Part shown: in pieces, positions 8,350 through 16,466 of the stretch
Numbering within the stretch: position 1 is the first letter of the stretch
Layout of the letters: every line of letters starts with the position of its first letter
Assembly (NCBI RefSeq): GCF_000176035.2
Contig: NC_015675.1
Span: 3,972,001 to 4,036,000, forward strand
Origin: Mesorhizobium opportunistum WSM2075
Lineage (GTDB): Bacteria > Pseudomonadota > Alphaproteobacteria > Rhizobiales > Rhizobiaceae
DNA: 64,000 nucleotides
Direction of reading: 5' to 3'
Translations under genes and position numbers: made by a program
Notes under the pieces: model-generated
The model's input: the letters and a program-made list of their open reading frames with translations, nothing else
What the model was told of the DNA's origin: nothing
Database searches by the model: none

Positions 8350-10413
8350 ATGACCAAACCTATCGCCAAGCCAGACTCCAGCACGGACGATCCCTTCCTC
8401 TGGCTGGAGGACAGGACCAGCAAACAGTCGCTGGACTGGGTGCATCGTCAGAACGAAGTCACGGTTGGGCAATTGCAGGGCGATCCGTCCTACCAGGCAT
8501 CGTTCCAGACCGCGCTCGACCTGATGACGGCCGAGGACAACATCGCCGTGGGTGCGGCAATCGCCGGCCATGTCTATAATTTCTGGCAGGACAAGACCAA
8601 TGCGCTCGGCCTGTGGCGCCGCACAACCGTCGCTTCCTACAAGACCGAGAAGCCGGAGTGGGAAACGATCATCGACTTCGACCAGCTCGCGGCGAAGGAG
8701 GGGATCAAATGGGTGTTCAGCGGCGCCAGCCGGCTCTATCCGGAGTTCAGCCGCTGCCTGCTCTCAATGTCGCCGGATGGTGGCGATGCCAGCGAGATGC
8801 GGGAGTTCGACATCGAGACCAAATCGTTCATCGAGGGCGGATTCCGCGCGCCGGCCTCGAAATCGGGATTTGGCTGGCTGGATAAGGACACGGTCATCGT
8901 CTCAGCAGCCTTCGAGGAAGGAGACAAGACCGAGTCCGGCTATCCGCGCGTGGTCAAGCTCTGGAAGCGCGGCACCAGGCTCGAAGACGCGGCGCCGATC
9001 TTCGAGGCGCAGAAGGAAGATCTCGCCGTCGGCGCCGGCGTCGAGTTCGACGGCGAGAAGCGTCATCTGTTTCTGGCGCGGACACTCAATTTCTTCGCAT
9101 CGCACAGTTTCCTGCATCTCCCGTCTGGCGAAAACAGGCGCATCCCGCTGCCGGACGACGTCACCGACACCGCGCTTTTCAAGGACCAGATGGTGTTCGG
9201 GGTGCGCACCCCTTGGACGGCGCCGGATGGCACGGCCTGCCAGCCGGACGGGCTCTATTCGCTCGATTTCGCGCACTGGATCGAAACCGGCAGCCTTGGC
9301 GCCATCGAGACCTTGCTCGCGCCGGCGCATCGCGTGTCGATCGCGGGCCTTGCCCGCACCCAGGACCGGTTGTTCGTCAGCCTGATGGACAATGTGCGCG
9401 GCAAGGTTCTCGTCTGCGAACGCAAGGACGGCGCCTGGTCGCTGAAGGCGGTCGCTCTGCCTGAAAACGGCACGGTCGGCATCAGTCATGCCGAGCATTT
9501 CGGTTCCAGCGTGTCCTTCTCCTTCACCGATTTCCTGACACCGAGCTCGATCATCTGGTCCGACGACGATGGCGCGACGCTTGAAACCGTGAAGTCGCAG
9601 CCAGCACGCTTCGATGCCTCGCCGCTGATTTCGGAGCAGTTCGAGGCGCGCTCGAAGGACGGCACGATGATCCCTTATTTTGTCGTCCGGCGGCGCGACC
9701 AGAAGGGGCCCGTGCCGACGTTGCTCTATGGCTATGGCGGCTTCGAAGTGCCGTTGCTGCCCGGCTATGCCGGCGTGCGCGGCAGGCTGTGGCTGGAGAA
9801 GGGCAACGCCTATGTGCAGGCCTGCATCCGCGGCGGCGGCGAATTCGGCCCGGCCTGGCATCAGGCGGCGCTGAAGGGCAAACGCCAGAACGGCTTCGAC
9901 GATTTCGCCGCGGTCGCCGAGGACGTCGTCCGCCGCGGCATCGCCACGGCTGCCTCGCTCGGCATCCAGGGCGGCTCGAATGGCGGCTTGCTGACCGGCG
10001 TTTCCCTGACGCAGCGCCCCGAACTCTTCGGCGCCGTCATCGTCGAGGTGCCGCTGCTCGACATGCTGCGTTACACGCAATTGCCGCCGGGCGCCTCGTG
10101 GATGGCCGAATATGGCGATCCGTCGAAGCCCGAAGACGCCAAATGGCTTTCCGCCTATTCGCCCTACCAGCATGTCGATGCGGACGTCGCCTATCCGCCG
10201 GTGCTGCTGACCACATCGACGGCGGACGACCGGGTCCATCCCGGCCATGCGCGCAAGATGGCGGCCCGGCTGCAGGAGGCCGGTCACGCCAGGACGCTGT
10301 TCTTCGAGGAAACCGAGGGCGGGCATGGCGGGCGCGGCGACCGTCGGCCTCAAGCGATGCAGACGGCGATGAAATATGTATTCCTGCAGAGGGCGCTAAG
10401 CGGCAAGGCCTAG
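8350..10413 (+). CDS. S9 family oligopeptidase (prolyl oligopeptidase type)
   Basis: A 687-residue serine peptidase with an N-terminal beta-propeller-like region and a C-terminal alpha/beta hydrolase. The visible triad is Ser543 in GGSNGG, Asp626 in TADDRV and His659 in EGGHGGR, in the order and spacing of the prolyl oligopeptidase family; DDPFLWLED near the N-terminus is also typical. No signal peptide, so probably cytosolic cleavage of short peptides. I chose the ATG at 8350 because GGAGA lies 4 nt upstream; an in-frame ATG at 8332 lacks a comparable site. Prolyl against basic-residue specificity cannot be decided by eye. A hairpin follows the stop by about 20 nt. Confidence 0.9.
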   Translation: MTKPIAKPDSSTDDPFLWLEDRTSKQSLDWVHRQNEVTVGQLQGDPSYQASFQTALDLMTAEDNIAVGAAIAGHVYNFWQDKTNALGLWRRTTVASYKTEKPEWETIIDFDQLAAKEGIKWVFSGASRLYPEFSRCLLSMSPDGGDASEMREFDIETKSFIEGGFRAPASKSGFGWLDKDTVIVSAAFEEGDKTESGYPRVVKLWKRGTRLEDAAPIFEAQKEDLAVGAGVEFDGEKRHLFLARTLNFFASHSFLHLPSGENRRIPLPDDVTDTALFKDQMVFGVRTPWTAPDGTACQPDGLYSLDFAHWIETGSLGAIETLLAPAHRVSIAGLARTQDRLFVSLMDNVRGKVLVCERKDGAWSLKAVALPENGTVGISHAEHFGSSVSFSFTDFLTPSSIIWSDDDGATLETVKSQPARFDASPLISEQFEARSKDGTMIPYFVVRRRDQKGPVPTLLYGYGGFEVPLLPGYAGVRGRLWLEKGNAYVQACIRGGGEFGPAWHQAALKGKRQNGFDDFAAVAEDVVRRGIATAASLGIQGGSNGGLLTGVSLTQRPELFGAVIVEVPLLDMLRYTQLPPGASWMAEYGDPSKPEDAKWLSAYSPYQHVDADVAYPPVLLTTSTADDRVHPGHARKMAARLQEAGHARTLFFEETEGGHGGRGDRRPQAMQTAMKYVFLQRALSGKA

Positions 10414-10434
10414 CCATATCCCGTCATCCGCCAG

Positions 10435-10461
10435 GCAAAGGGTGGTCGAACCACCCTTTGC
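10435..10461 (+). terminator. Hairpin terminator after S9 peptidase gene
   Basis: A 12-bp perfect stem (GCAAAGGGTGGT pairing with ACCACCCTTTGC) with a 3-nt loop lies 22 nt after the stop codon. A short T-rich tract (CCCTTTTCTT) follows about 10 nt later rather than immediately, so efficiency is uncertain. Confidence 0.7.
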
Positions 10462-10480
10462 CCTGAATCCCTTTTCTTGG

Positions 10481-10528
10481 CGATTCCGGACCGAAAACCG
10501 TTTCACACTTTTCATGGATTTGCTCTAA
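10481..10528. repeat. Dispersed rhizobial intergenic repeat, partial copy
   Basis: The block beginning CGATTCCGGACCGAAAACCG and continuing through TTTCACACTTTTCATGG resembles a short sequence often seen between genes in Mesorhizobium. It shares the AAAACCG...CACTTTT core order with the palindromic repeats at 18411 and 33515. No coding potential. Confidence 0.5.
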
Positions 10529-10538
10529 GGTGCCTGCC

Positions 10539-10664
10539 ATGGCTCTCGCTAGGCTATCAGCTCGCGCATTCCGGGTTGCGGTGACACCGTCATCGCGCAC
10601 GCTGCGCGCCGAGCTTTTGCGGCTGTGCGCCCGCATCGGCTATTCGCCGCCTGCCATCCTCTGA
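10539..10664 (+). CDS. Possible 41-codon small ORF, unrecognised
   Basis: An ATG at 10539 opens a 41-residue, basic, Ala/Leu/Arg-rich frame ending TGA at 10664, inside the roughly 300-nt gap before the aminotransferase. There is an AAGG four nt upstream. The product would be an amphipathic basic peptide. Nothing recognisable is encoded, and the composition is what chance gives in high-GC DNA, so this is weakly supported. The rest of the gap holds only the hairpin and repeat listed separately. Confidence 0.15.
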   Translation: MALARLSARAFRVAVTPSSRTLRAELLRLCARIGYSPPAIL

Positions 10665-10713
10665 CGACTTCGCCCCGGCGCCAGCCGGATTGAATCCAGA
10701 GGAAAGATCAGAC

Positions 10714-12093
10714 ATGACCTATCAGAATTATTCGCTGAAGCAGCTTCAGCAGATCGACGCCGCGCACCATCTGCATCCCTTCACCGACCACAAGGAATTG
10801 CGTGAGGCGGGCGCGCGCATCATCACCCATGCCAACGGCCCGTTCATCTACGATTCCGAAGGAACGGAACTGCTGGACGGCATGGCCGGCCTGTGGTGCG
10901 TCAACATCGGCTATGGCCGCGACGAACTGGCGGAGGCCGCCTATGCGCAGATGAAGGAGCTACCCTACTACAATTCCTTCTTCAAATGCTCGACGCCGAC
11001 GCCGGTGCTGTTGTCCAAGAAACTGGCTGAAATCGCACCGAAGAACGTCAACCAGGTCTTCTATGGTTCCTCCGGCTCGGAGGCGAACGATACGGCGCTA
11101 CGACTTGCCCGTCACTACTGGGTGCTGGAAGGCAAGCCGGAGAAGAACCGCGTCATCTCGCGCAAGATGGCCTATCACGGCTCGACCATAGCCGGCACCT
11201 CGCTCGGCGGCATGGATGCCATGCACAAGCAGCTCGGCGGCGCTGTGCCCAACATCGTCCATGTGATGATGCCCTATGCCTATGAGCTGGCGCTGCCGGG
11301 CGAAAGCGATCACGATTTCGGCCTGCGCGCGGCCAAGGCCGTGGAGGATGCCGTCCTGGAGGCCGGCGCCGATAAGGTCGCTGCCTTCATCGGCGAGCCG
11401 GTGATGGGGGCGGGCGGCGTGAAGATACCGCCGATGAGCTACTGGCCGGAAGTGCAGCGCATCTGCCGCAAATACGATGTGCTGCTGATGCTGGACGAGG
11501 TCATCACCGGTTACGGCCGCACCGGCGAATGGTTCGCCGCCCAGACCTTCGACATCGAGCCGGACACCATCACCACGGCCAAGGCGCTGACGTCGGGCTA
11601 TCAGCCGCTGTCGGCGCTGCTGGTCGGCGACCGCATCACCTCGACGCTGGTCGAGAAGGGCGGCGAGTTCAATCACGGCTACACCTATTCCGGGCACCCG
11701 GTGGCCTGCGCCGTGGCGCTGAAGAACCTGGAGATCATCGAAAGGGAAGGCCTGGTCGAGCGGGTCAGGAACGACACCGGGCCGTATTTTGCCAAGGCCC
11801 TGCAGGAACGCATCGCCGGGCATGATCTGGTCGGCGAGGTGCGCTCGATCGGCCTGATGGGCGCGATCGAGATCGTCAAGGACAAGGCGACCAAGGAACG
11901 GTTCCTGCCGTCGGGAAGTGCCGCGGTGACCGTGCGCGACCATGCGATCGCCAACGGCATGATGCTGCGCGCCACCGGCGACACGATGATCCTGTCGCCG
12001 CCGCTGATCTGGAGCCGCGACACCATCGACATGGCTTGCGAGCGTATCGGCAAGGCACTGGACCTGGCGCAAGCGGATCTGCGCAAGCGATAA
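10714..12093 (+). CDS. Class III aminotransferase (PLP-dependent, omega-amino acid/putrescine-pyruvate type)
   Basis: A 459-residue fold-type I aminotransferase. Motifs include the PLP-phosphate-binding YGSSGSEAND, IGEPVMGAGG, the PLP-ring aspartate in LMLDEVITGYGRTGEW, and the Schiff-base lysine Lys290 in TTAKALTSGY. Overall it resembles the SpuC/omega-transaminase group that moves amino groups from putrescine, beta-alanine or similar amines to pyruvate. An ATG in frame at 10690 exists, but AGAGGAAAG placed 7-8 nt before 10714 favours the later start. It appears to be transcribed alone, with a hairpin 6 nt after the stop. Donor specificity is not assignable by eye. Confidence 0.9.
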   Translation: MTYQNYSLKQLQQIDAAHHLHPFTDHKELREAGARIITHANGPFIYDSEGTELLDGMAGLWCVNIGYGRDELAEAAYAQMKELPYYNSFFKCSTPTPVLLSKKLAEIAPKNVNQVFYGSSGSEANDTALRLARHYWVLEGKPEKNRVISRKMAYHGSTIAGTSLGGMDAMHKQLGGAVPNIVHVMMPYAYELALPGESDHDFGLRAAKAVEDAVLEAGADKVAAFIGEPVMGAGGVKIPPMSYWPEVQRICRKYDVLLMLDEVITGYGRTGEWFAAQTFDIEPDTITTAKALTSGYQPLSALLVGDRITSTLVEKGGEFNHGYTYSGHPVACAVALKNLEIIEREGLVERVRNDTGPYFAKALQERIAGHDLVGEVRSIGLMGAIEIVKDKATKERFLPSGSAAVTVRDHAIANGMMLRATGDTMILSPPLIWSRDTIDMACERIGKALDLAQADLRKR

Positions 12094-12099
12094 GATATT

Positions 12100-12128
12100 G
12101 CAGGCGTCCCGTGGTTCGGGACGCCTGC
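12100..12128 (+). terminator. Terminator after aminotransferase gene
   Basis: A 12-bp perfect stem (GCAGGCGTCCCG with CGGGACGCCTGC) and 5-nt loop starts 6 nt after the TAA. No clear U-tract follows. Confidence 0.7.
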
Positions 12129-12238
12129 CATCCGCCCTGAGCCGGTCTCTTGTTCGTCTTTCGCCGATGGGCCAAGGGTTCCGGTCATCGGCGCTATCGG
12201 CTACAAGCCGTCGAGGCCGTTCGCCGAAGGGAGACTTG

Positions 12239-12883
12239 ATGGCAGGACAACCGCTCAACCAGCCGGCTGAAATTCCGGCCGAGCTCGACCGCTGGAACTG
12301 GGGCGCCTTTTTCCTCAACTGGATCTGGGGTATCGGCAACAGCACCTTCATCGCGCTGCTGGCGCTGATCCCGTTGGTCAACATCGTCATGATCATCATA
12401 CTCGGCGCGCGCGGCAGCCGCTGGGCCTGGCAGAATCGTGCCTGGCGCGACGCCGAACAGTTCCGCAAGACGCAGCGGAACTGGGCGATCGCGGGACTGG
12501 CGGTGTGGGTGGTTGGCATCGGCGGCTGCGCGACGATGGTCGGCAGCATTCCTTTCGTTCTGAAAAGCAGCGACGCCTATCACATGACCATGGATGCCAT
12601 TCGCGCCGACACGCGCGTGAAAGCCGCCATCGGCGAGGAGGTGACCGACAATTTCTGGGTCGGAGGCAATCTCGACGTCAATGCGAATGGCGCGGGGGAT
12701 GCCCAGTTCAGCATTCCGGTCCATGGCGCCAAGGGCAAGGGCACGGTGTATTCGCACCTGGTTCGCAAAGCCGGCTCATGGAGCACGCGCCTGCTCGTCG
12801 TCAGGGTGGACGGGGAGGACGCGCCGATCGTACTGACCAACGAAGATCACGTTCCGATCCCGAACGCGGCAATCGGAATATAA
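12239..12883 (+). CDS. Membrane protein with C-terminal Coa1 (cytochrome oxidase assembly)-like domain
   Basis: A 214-residue protein. Residues about 18-55 form a WNWGAFFLNWIWG-containing region of two hydrophobic stretches, followed by GARGSRWAWQNR and a second membrane segment (about 84-110). The C-terminal 90 residues (AIGEEVTDNFWVGGNLDV, then a Gly-rich AQFSIPVHGAKGKGTVY pattern) look like the Coa1/Tim21-type domain seen in mitochondria and some bacteria. Role unproven; a membrane-assembly or small scaffold function is possible. GAAGGGAGA lies 5 nt before the ATG. The gene is single, with no oxidase genes nearby. The domain call rests on pattern memory and is moderately sure. Confidence 0.7.
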   Translation: MAGQPLNQPAEIPAELDRWNWGAFFLNWIWGIGNSTFIALLALIPLVNIVMIIILGARGSRWAWQNRAWRDAEQFRKTQRNWAIAGLAVWVVGIGGCATMVGSIPFVLKSSDAYHMTMDAIRADTRVKAAIGEEVTDNFWVGGNLDVNANGAGDAQFSIPVHGAKGKGTVYSHLVRKAGSWSTRLLVVRVDGEDAPIVLTNEDHVPIPNAAIGI

Positions 12884-12907
12884 ATTTCGGGAGCGGCAGA
12901 AACGCAA

Positions 12908-12936
12908 AAACCGCGCTCCATCGGGAACGCGGCTTT
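12908..12936. terminator. Bidirectional hairpin between Coa1-like gene and mmsB
   Basis: AAACCGCG and CGCGGCTTT flank a 12-nt loop, with A residues before and T residues after, so it could serve both convergent genes. The remaining ~235 nt to 13173 holds no gene, tRNA or obvious repeat that I can see. Confidence 0.55.
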
Positions 12937-13173
12937 GCCAGATACGCAGGCGCTTCGCTACGCAAACAATTTGCGAAACTTTATGGGCACTTGTCGAACT
13001 TACGGGCTCCGGTACGCGAGACCTGATCCGGAGCGCCGGGCGGAAGTGATATGTCCGCCTCGCCATCCGTTTTATAGGGACATCGTTACCGCGGAGTTAT
13101 CGAGAGCTTAAGCAAATCTAAATTTACGGTTTTTCTGGCTGGAGAATCCAGAAGAGCCAATTACATCAGTTGG

Positions 13174-14058
13174 TTATGCGGGGTTCCCGCGCAAAAAATT
13201 AATTATGCCGGAGAAATCGGCGCCGCCGTTCCCTTGAGCGTTGAACAGGGCGTAGAGTTGGGCGGCCTCGGCGCCCAGCGGCGTCACGGCGCCGGAAGCC
13301 TGTGCGGCTTCCTGCGACAATTTCAGGTCTTTGAGCATCAATGCGGCTGCAAACCCTGGCTTGTAGTCCCTGTTGGCCGGCGAAGTGGGCACCGGGCCCG
13401 GCACGGGGCAATAGGTGGTCAGCGACCAGCACTGGCCGGACGATGTCGAGGCGACGTCGAACAGCGCCTGGTGCGACAGACCGAGTTTTTCCGCCAGCAC
13501 GAAGGCTTCGGCGACGCCGATCATCGAAATGCCGAGGATCATGTTGTTGCAGATCTTGGCCGCCTGGCCGGCGCCGTCGCCGCCGCAATGGACGATGCGG
13601 CCGGCCATCGGCTTCAGGATCGGCTCGGCGGCGGCGAAGGCATCGTCTGAACCGCCGGCCATGAAGGTCAGCGTGCCGGCCGCCGCACCGCCGGTGCCGC
13701 CCGAAACGGGCGCATCGATCGACAACAAGCCATTCCTTGCGGCTGTCGCATGCGCCTTGCGTGCCGATTCGACGTCGATTGTCGACGAATCGATGAACAG
13801 CGCGCCCTTTTTTGCCTTAGGCGCGATGTCCTCATAGACCGACAGCACGTGCTTGCCGGCCGGCAGCATGGTGATGACCACATCGGCATCCTTCACCGCG
13901 GCCAAGGCGTTCGCCATGACGACGACGCCGTGCTCGCGCGCGACCGTCAAATTCTCCGGCACCAGATCGAAGCCATGGACGGCATGCCCGGCCTTGACCA
14001 GATTGGCAGCCATCGGATTGCCCATGTTGCCGAGGCCGATGAAGGCGATGGTGGTCAT
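13174..14058 (-). CDS. mmsB: 3-hydroxyisobutyrate dehydrogenase
   Basis: A 294-residue beta-hydroxyacid dehydrogenase. N-terminal NAD-binding [15 protein letters not shown], substrate-binding [11 protein letters not shown] near residue 116, and the catalytic lysine in AAKICNN near residue 169 are all present. It oxidises (S)-3-hydroxyisobutyrate to methylmalonate semialdehyde in valine breakdown. The acyl-CoA dehydrogenase upstream on the same strand acts in the same pathway, so the pair is very likely an original operon, now split by a four-helix-bundle gene with flanking heptamers. GGAG lies 8 nt before the ATG. Length is normal for the family. Confidence 0.92.
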   Translation of the reverse strand: MTTIAFIGLGNMGNPMAANLVKAGHAVHGFDLVPENLTVAREHGVVVMANALAAVKDADVVITMLPAGKHVLSVYEDIAPKAKKGALFIDSSTIDVESARKAHATAARNGLLSIDAPVSGGTGGAAAGTLTFMAGGSDDAFAAAEPILKPMAGRIVHCGGDGAGQAAKICNNMILGISMIGVAEAFVLAEKLGLSHQALFDVASTSSGQCWSLTTYCPVPGPVPTSPANRDYKPGFAAALMLKDLKLSQEAAQASGAVTPLGAEAAQLYALFNAQGNGGADFSGIINFLRGNPA

Positions 14059-14082
14059 AGTGGCGCTCCGTGATTTGGGTAA

Positions 14083-14144
<62 letters not shown>

Positions 14145-14148
14145 CGAT

Positions 14149-14517
14149 CTATTCGGGTGCAAGTTTTATTATAAGCTGGCGAAGCATTTTTCCGATGGCC
14201 TCGGTCGCTAACAGTAGCTGATTGGCTTGATCATGTGTGGCAAGGCCAATCCGCTCTGCGATCTGGAGGTGTGTCTCGAGCTCCTTCGTCGAACCTTGGG
14301 CTATCCTGAGAAACTGTTGATAAGAGCCTCTGTTGTCCCGACCATAACCTTCGGCGATGTTTGCAGGGATAGATGTCGCTGAACGACGGATCTGGCTGGT
14401 CAGTCCGTACAATTCCTCTTTGGGCCACGTCTTGGTCAAGAAATAGGCGGCGATGGCCAGGTCCATCGACTGCTGCCATACGATAAGATCCTTGTATGAA
14501 TTGATCTTGCCGGTCAT
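14149..14517 (-). CDS. Four-helix-bundle protein (S23 / 23S rRNA intervening-sequence protein family)
   Basis: A 122-residue helical protein matching the four-helix-bundle family first seen encoded in 23S rRNA intervening sequences. Diagnostic are [14 protein letters not shown] at the N-terminus and [19 protein letters not shown] in the second helix, then [19 protein letters not shown]. Function is unknown for stand-alone members; relatives serve as accessory (Avd) proteins in diversity-generating retroelements, but no reverse transcriptase is present here. It sits between two valine-catabolism genes with heptamer arrays on both sides, suggesting it arrived as a small discrete unit. Its mRNA leader is made of the heptamers, leaving only a weak AGG-type ribosome site. 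Confidence 0.85.
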   Translation of the reverse strand: MTGKINSYKDLIVWQQSMDLAIAAYFLTKTWPKEELYGLTSQIRRSATSIPANIAEGYGRDNRGSYQQFLRIAQGSTKELETHLQIAERIGLATHDQANQLLLATEAIGKMLRQLIIKLAPE

Positions 14518-14520
14518 CTT

Positions 14521-14542
14521 TGCCTACTGCCTACTGCCTTAC
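14521..14542. repeat. Short inverse heptamer array (TGCCTAC)n
   Basis: Two perfect TGCCTAC units followed by TGCCTTAC, whose TTA supplies the TAA stop of the acyl-CoA dehydrogenase gene. This is the reverse complement of the array at 14083-14144. Confidence 0.9.
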
Positions 14543-15705
14543 CGTCCGATTAGCGCCCGCGCGATGATGACGCGCATGATCTCGTTGGTGCCTTCGAGGA
14601 TCTGGTGGACGCGCAGGTCGCGCACCAGCTTCTCGATGCCGTAATCGTGCAGATAGCCGTAGCCGCCGAGCAGTTGCAGCGCATCGTTGGCGACGTTGAA
14701 GCCGGTGTCGGTGACGAAGCGCTTGGCCATCGCCGACCATTTGCCGGCATCAGGCGCCTTGCGGTCGAGCTTGGAGGCAGCCGCATAGAGGAAGATGCGC
14801 GCTGCCTGCAACTCGGTCTCCATGTCGGCCAGCCGGAACTGCAGCGCCTGGAACTGGTTGATCTTCGAGCCGAAGGCCTTGCGCTCGGCGGTGTAGGACA
14901 GCGCCTTGTCGAGTGCCGACTGCGCACCGCCCAGCGAACAGGCGGCGATGTTCAACCGGCCGCCGTCGAGCCCGGCCATGGCGATACCGAAACCGGCGCC
15001 TTCGCCCGACAACAGGTTCTCCGCCGGCACCTTGCAATCCTCGAAGATGACCTGGCGCGTCGACTGCATGTGCCAGCCCATCTTGTGCTCGTTGGCGCCG
15101 AAGGAGAGGCCGGGAGCATCCCTGGGCACGATGATGGTGGAAATGCCTTTCGGACCATCGGCGCCAGTGCGGACCATGACAGCATAGACATCGCTGTCGC
15201 CGGCGCCCGAGATGAACTGCTTTGTGCCGTTGAGGATGTAGTCGCCGCCGCTTTTCACCGCACGCGTCTTCAGGGCCGCCGCATCGGATCCGGAACCCGG
15301 CTCGGTCAGGCAGTAGCTTGCCAGCCATTCCATCGAGGTGAGCTTGGGCAAAAAGCGCTGGCGCTGCTCGTCATTGCCGAAACGGTCGATCATCGATGCC
15401 ACCATGTTGTGGATCGAGATGAAGGACGAAAAGGCCGGATCGGCGTGCGACAGCGCCTCGAAGATCAGCACGGCGTCGAGCCGGCCGAGCGCGGAGCCGC
15501 CGACATCGTCCCTGATATAGATGCCGCCGAGGCCGAGCGGGCCGGTCTCGCGGATCACATCGGCGGGGAAATGTTTTTTGCGGTCCCAGTCGAGCGCATT
15601 CGGCGCGACGCGGTCGGCGGCGAAGGCCCGTGCCATCTCCTGGATGGCGCGCTGTTCCTCATTGAGTTCGAACTGGCTGGTGCTCGCATCGACCGCAGCG
15701 TCCAT
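14539..15705 (-). CDS. Isobutyryl-CoA dehydrogenase (acyl-CoA dehydrogenase family)
   Basis: A 388-residue flavoprotein of acyl-CoA dehydrogenase type. It contains YCLTEPGSGSDAAALKT (FAD and substrate loop), the helix around RKAFGSKINQFQ, and the C-terminal GGYGYLHDYGIEKLVRD plus QILEGTNEIMRVIIAR, all full length. The adjacency to mmsB makes isobutyryl-CoA, the valine intermediate, the likely substrate; short/branched-chain relatives cannot be excluded. Electrons would go to ETF. GGGAG lies 9 nt before the ATG. The stop codon falls inside a heptamer repeat, so the native 3' end may have been altered by an insertion. Confidence 0.88.
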   Translation of the reverse strand: MDAAVDASTSQFELNEEQRAIQEMARAFAADRVAPNALDWDRKKHFPADVIRETGPLGLGGIYIRDDVGGSALGRLDAVLIFEALSHADPAFSSFISIHNMVASMIDRFGNDEQRQRFLPKLTSMEWLASYCLTEPGSGSDAAALKTRAVKSGGDYILNGTKQFISGAGDSDVYAVMVRTGADGPKGISTIIVPRDAPGLSFGANEHKMGWHMQSTRQVIFEDCKVPAENLLSGEGAGFGIAMAGLDGGRLNIAACSLGGAQSALDKALSYTAERKAFGSKINQFQALQFRLADMETELQAARIFLYAAASKLDRKAPDAGKWSAMAKRFVTDTGFNVANDALQLLGGYGYLHDYGIEKLVRDLRVHQILEGTNEIMRVIIARALIGR

Positions 15706-15848
15706 GGCGTGCTCCCTTGTGCTGGCCAGCTAGCCCGCTGGCCTGTCGTTTTTGGCTTTGCGCGCGCACCAATCTAGACCAATGATGCCGTCGCGCAACC
15801 CGACCCGCCGCGGAGCGGCTGTGCACGAATGCATGTCCGGAGTGAGAT

Positions 15849-16463
15849 GTGACGACAAAATTCGAAGAACTGCTGGGGCGGTTCCACGCCTATCTCGCTT
15901 GCGTGGACAACGCGCTGGTGCGCGAGGCCGTGGCGGGCATCGGCTGGGACATGCCGGCTCGTCCACTGGCGGCACATCCGCTCGCTTGCCTTCGCCATCT
16001 CGAACGTGCCGCCGAACTGGCGCCCCCGGATGCGAAGCCTCTGGTGCGATGGGTTGCCGGGCAACGCGGCAATCTGCATTGGGGGCAGACCTACAGCGAG
16101 TCGGACTTCGGCAGCGCGTTCGTCGACAATTACGGCTGGCTGGAGGTATTCGGCACACGTGGCCATTTCGCCAATGACGAGGCTGCGGCCGGCCTGCTGA
16201 TCCTTGGGCCTGATATCGTCTATCCCGACCATCATCACGTCGCCGAGGAAATCTACATTCCGTTGACCGGCGGCACCGAGTGGCGCATGGGCGAGAGGGG
16301 CTTTCGCAAGCGGGAGGCCGGCGAGATCGTTCACCACGCTTCCAATGTGAACCACGCCATGCGCACCGGCCAGGAGCCCCTGCTGGCGCTCTACATCTGG
16401 CGCGGTGGGCCTCTGGCGCAGAAATCCGAGATCACCGGAACCGTGGCGCAGGGCAGGGGCTGA
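15849..16463 (+). CDS. Cupin protein of the DMSP lyase (DddQ-like) family
   Basis: A 204-residue cupin starting at GTG with GGAG upstream. It carries the DddQ signature Y-P-x-H-x-H-x-A-x-E-x-Y as YPDHHHVAEEIY (Tyr125, His128, His130, Glu134, Tyr136) and a downstream metal histidine in NVNHAM (His169). The Tyr-His-Glu-Tyr spacing equals that of characterised DddQ (Tyr120, His125, Glu129, Tyr131 by recollection). The family binds a transition metal and cleaves dimethylsulfoniopropionate to DMS and acrylate, but non-marine members may have other substrates. It lies 3 nt before cobQ, so the two are co-transcribed, although no metabolic link is obvious. Confidence 0.8.
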   Translation: MTTKFEELLGRFHAYLACVDNALVREAVAGIGWDMPARPLAAHPLACLRHLERAAELAPPDAKPLVRWVAGQRGNLHWGQTYSESDFGSAFVDNYGWLEVFGTRGHFANDEAAAGLLILGPDIVYPDHHHVAEEIYIPLTGGTEWRMGERGFRKREAGEIVHHASNVNHAMRTGQEPLLALYIWRGGPLAQKSEITGTVAQGRG

Positions 16464-16466
16464 ACC

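Noticed and set aside
14149..14517. Four-helix-bundle gene as part of a diversity-generating retroelement
   Set aside because: No reverse transcriptase, template repeat or variable repeat is found nearby.
15706..15848. Cobalamin riboswitch for cobQ
   Set aside because: No B12-box-like sequence visible in the 143-nt region ahead of the cupin-cobQ unit, nor between the two genes.
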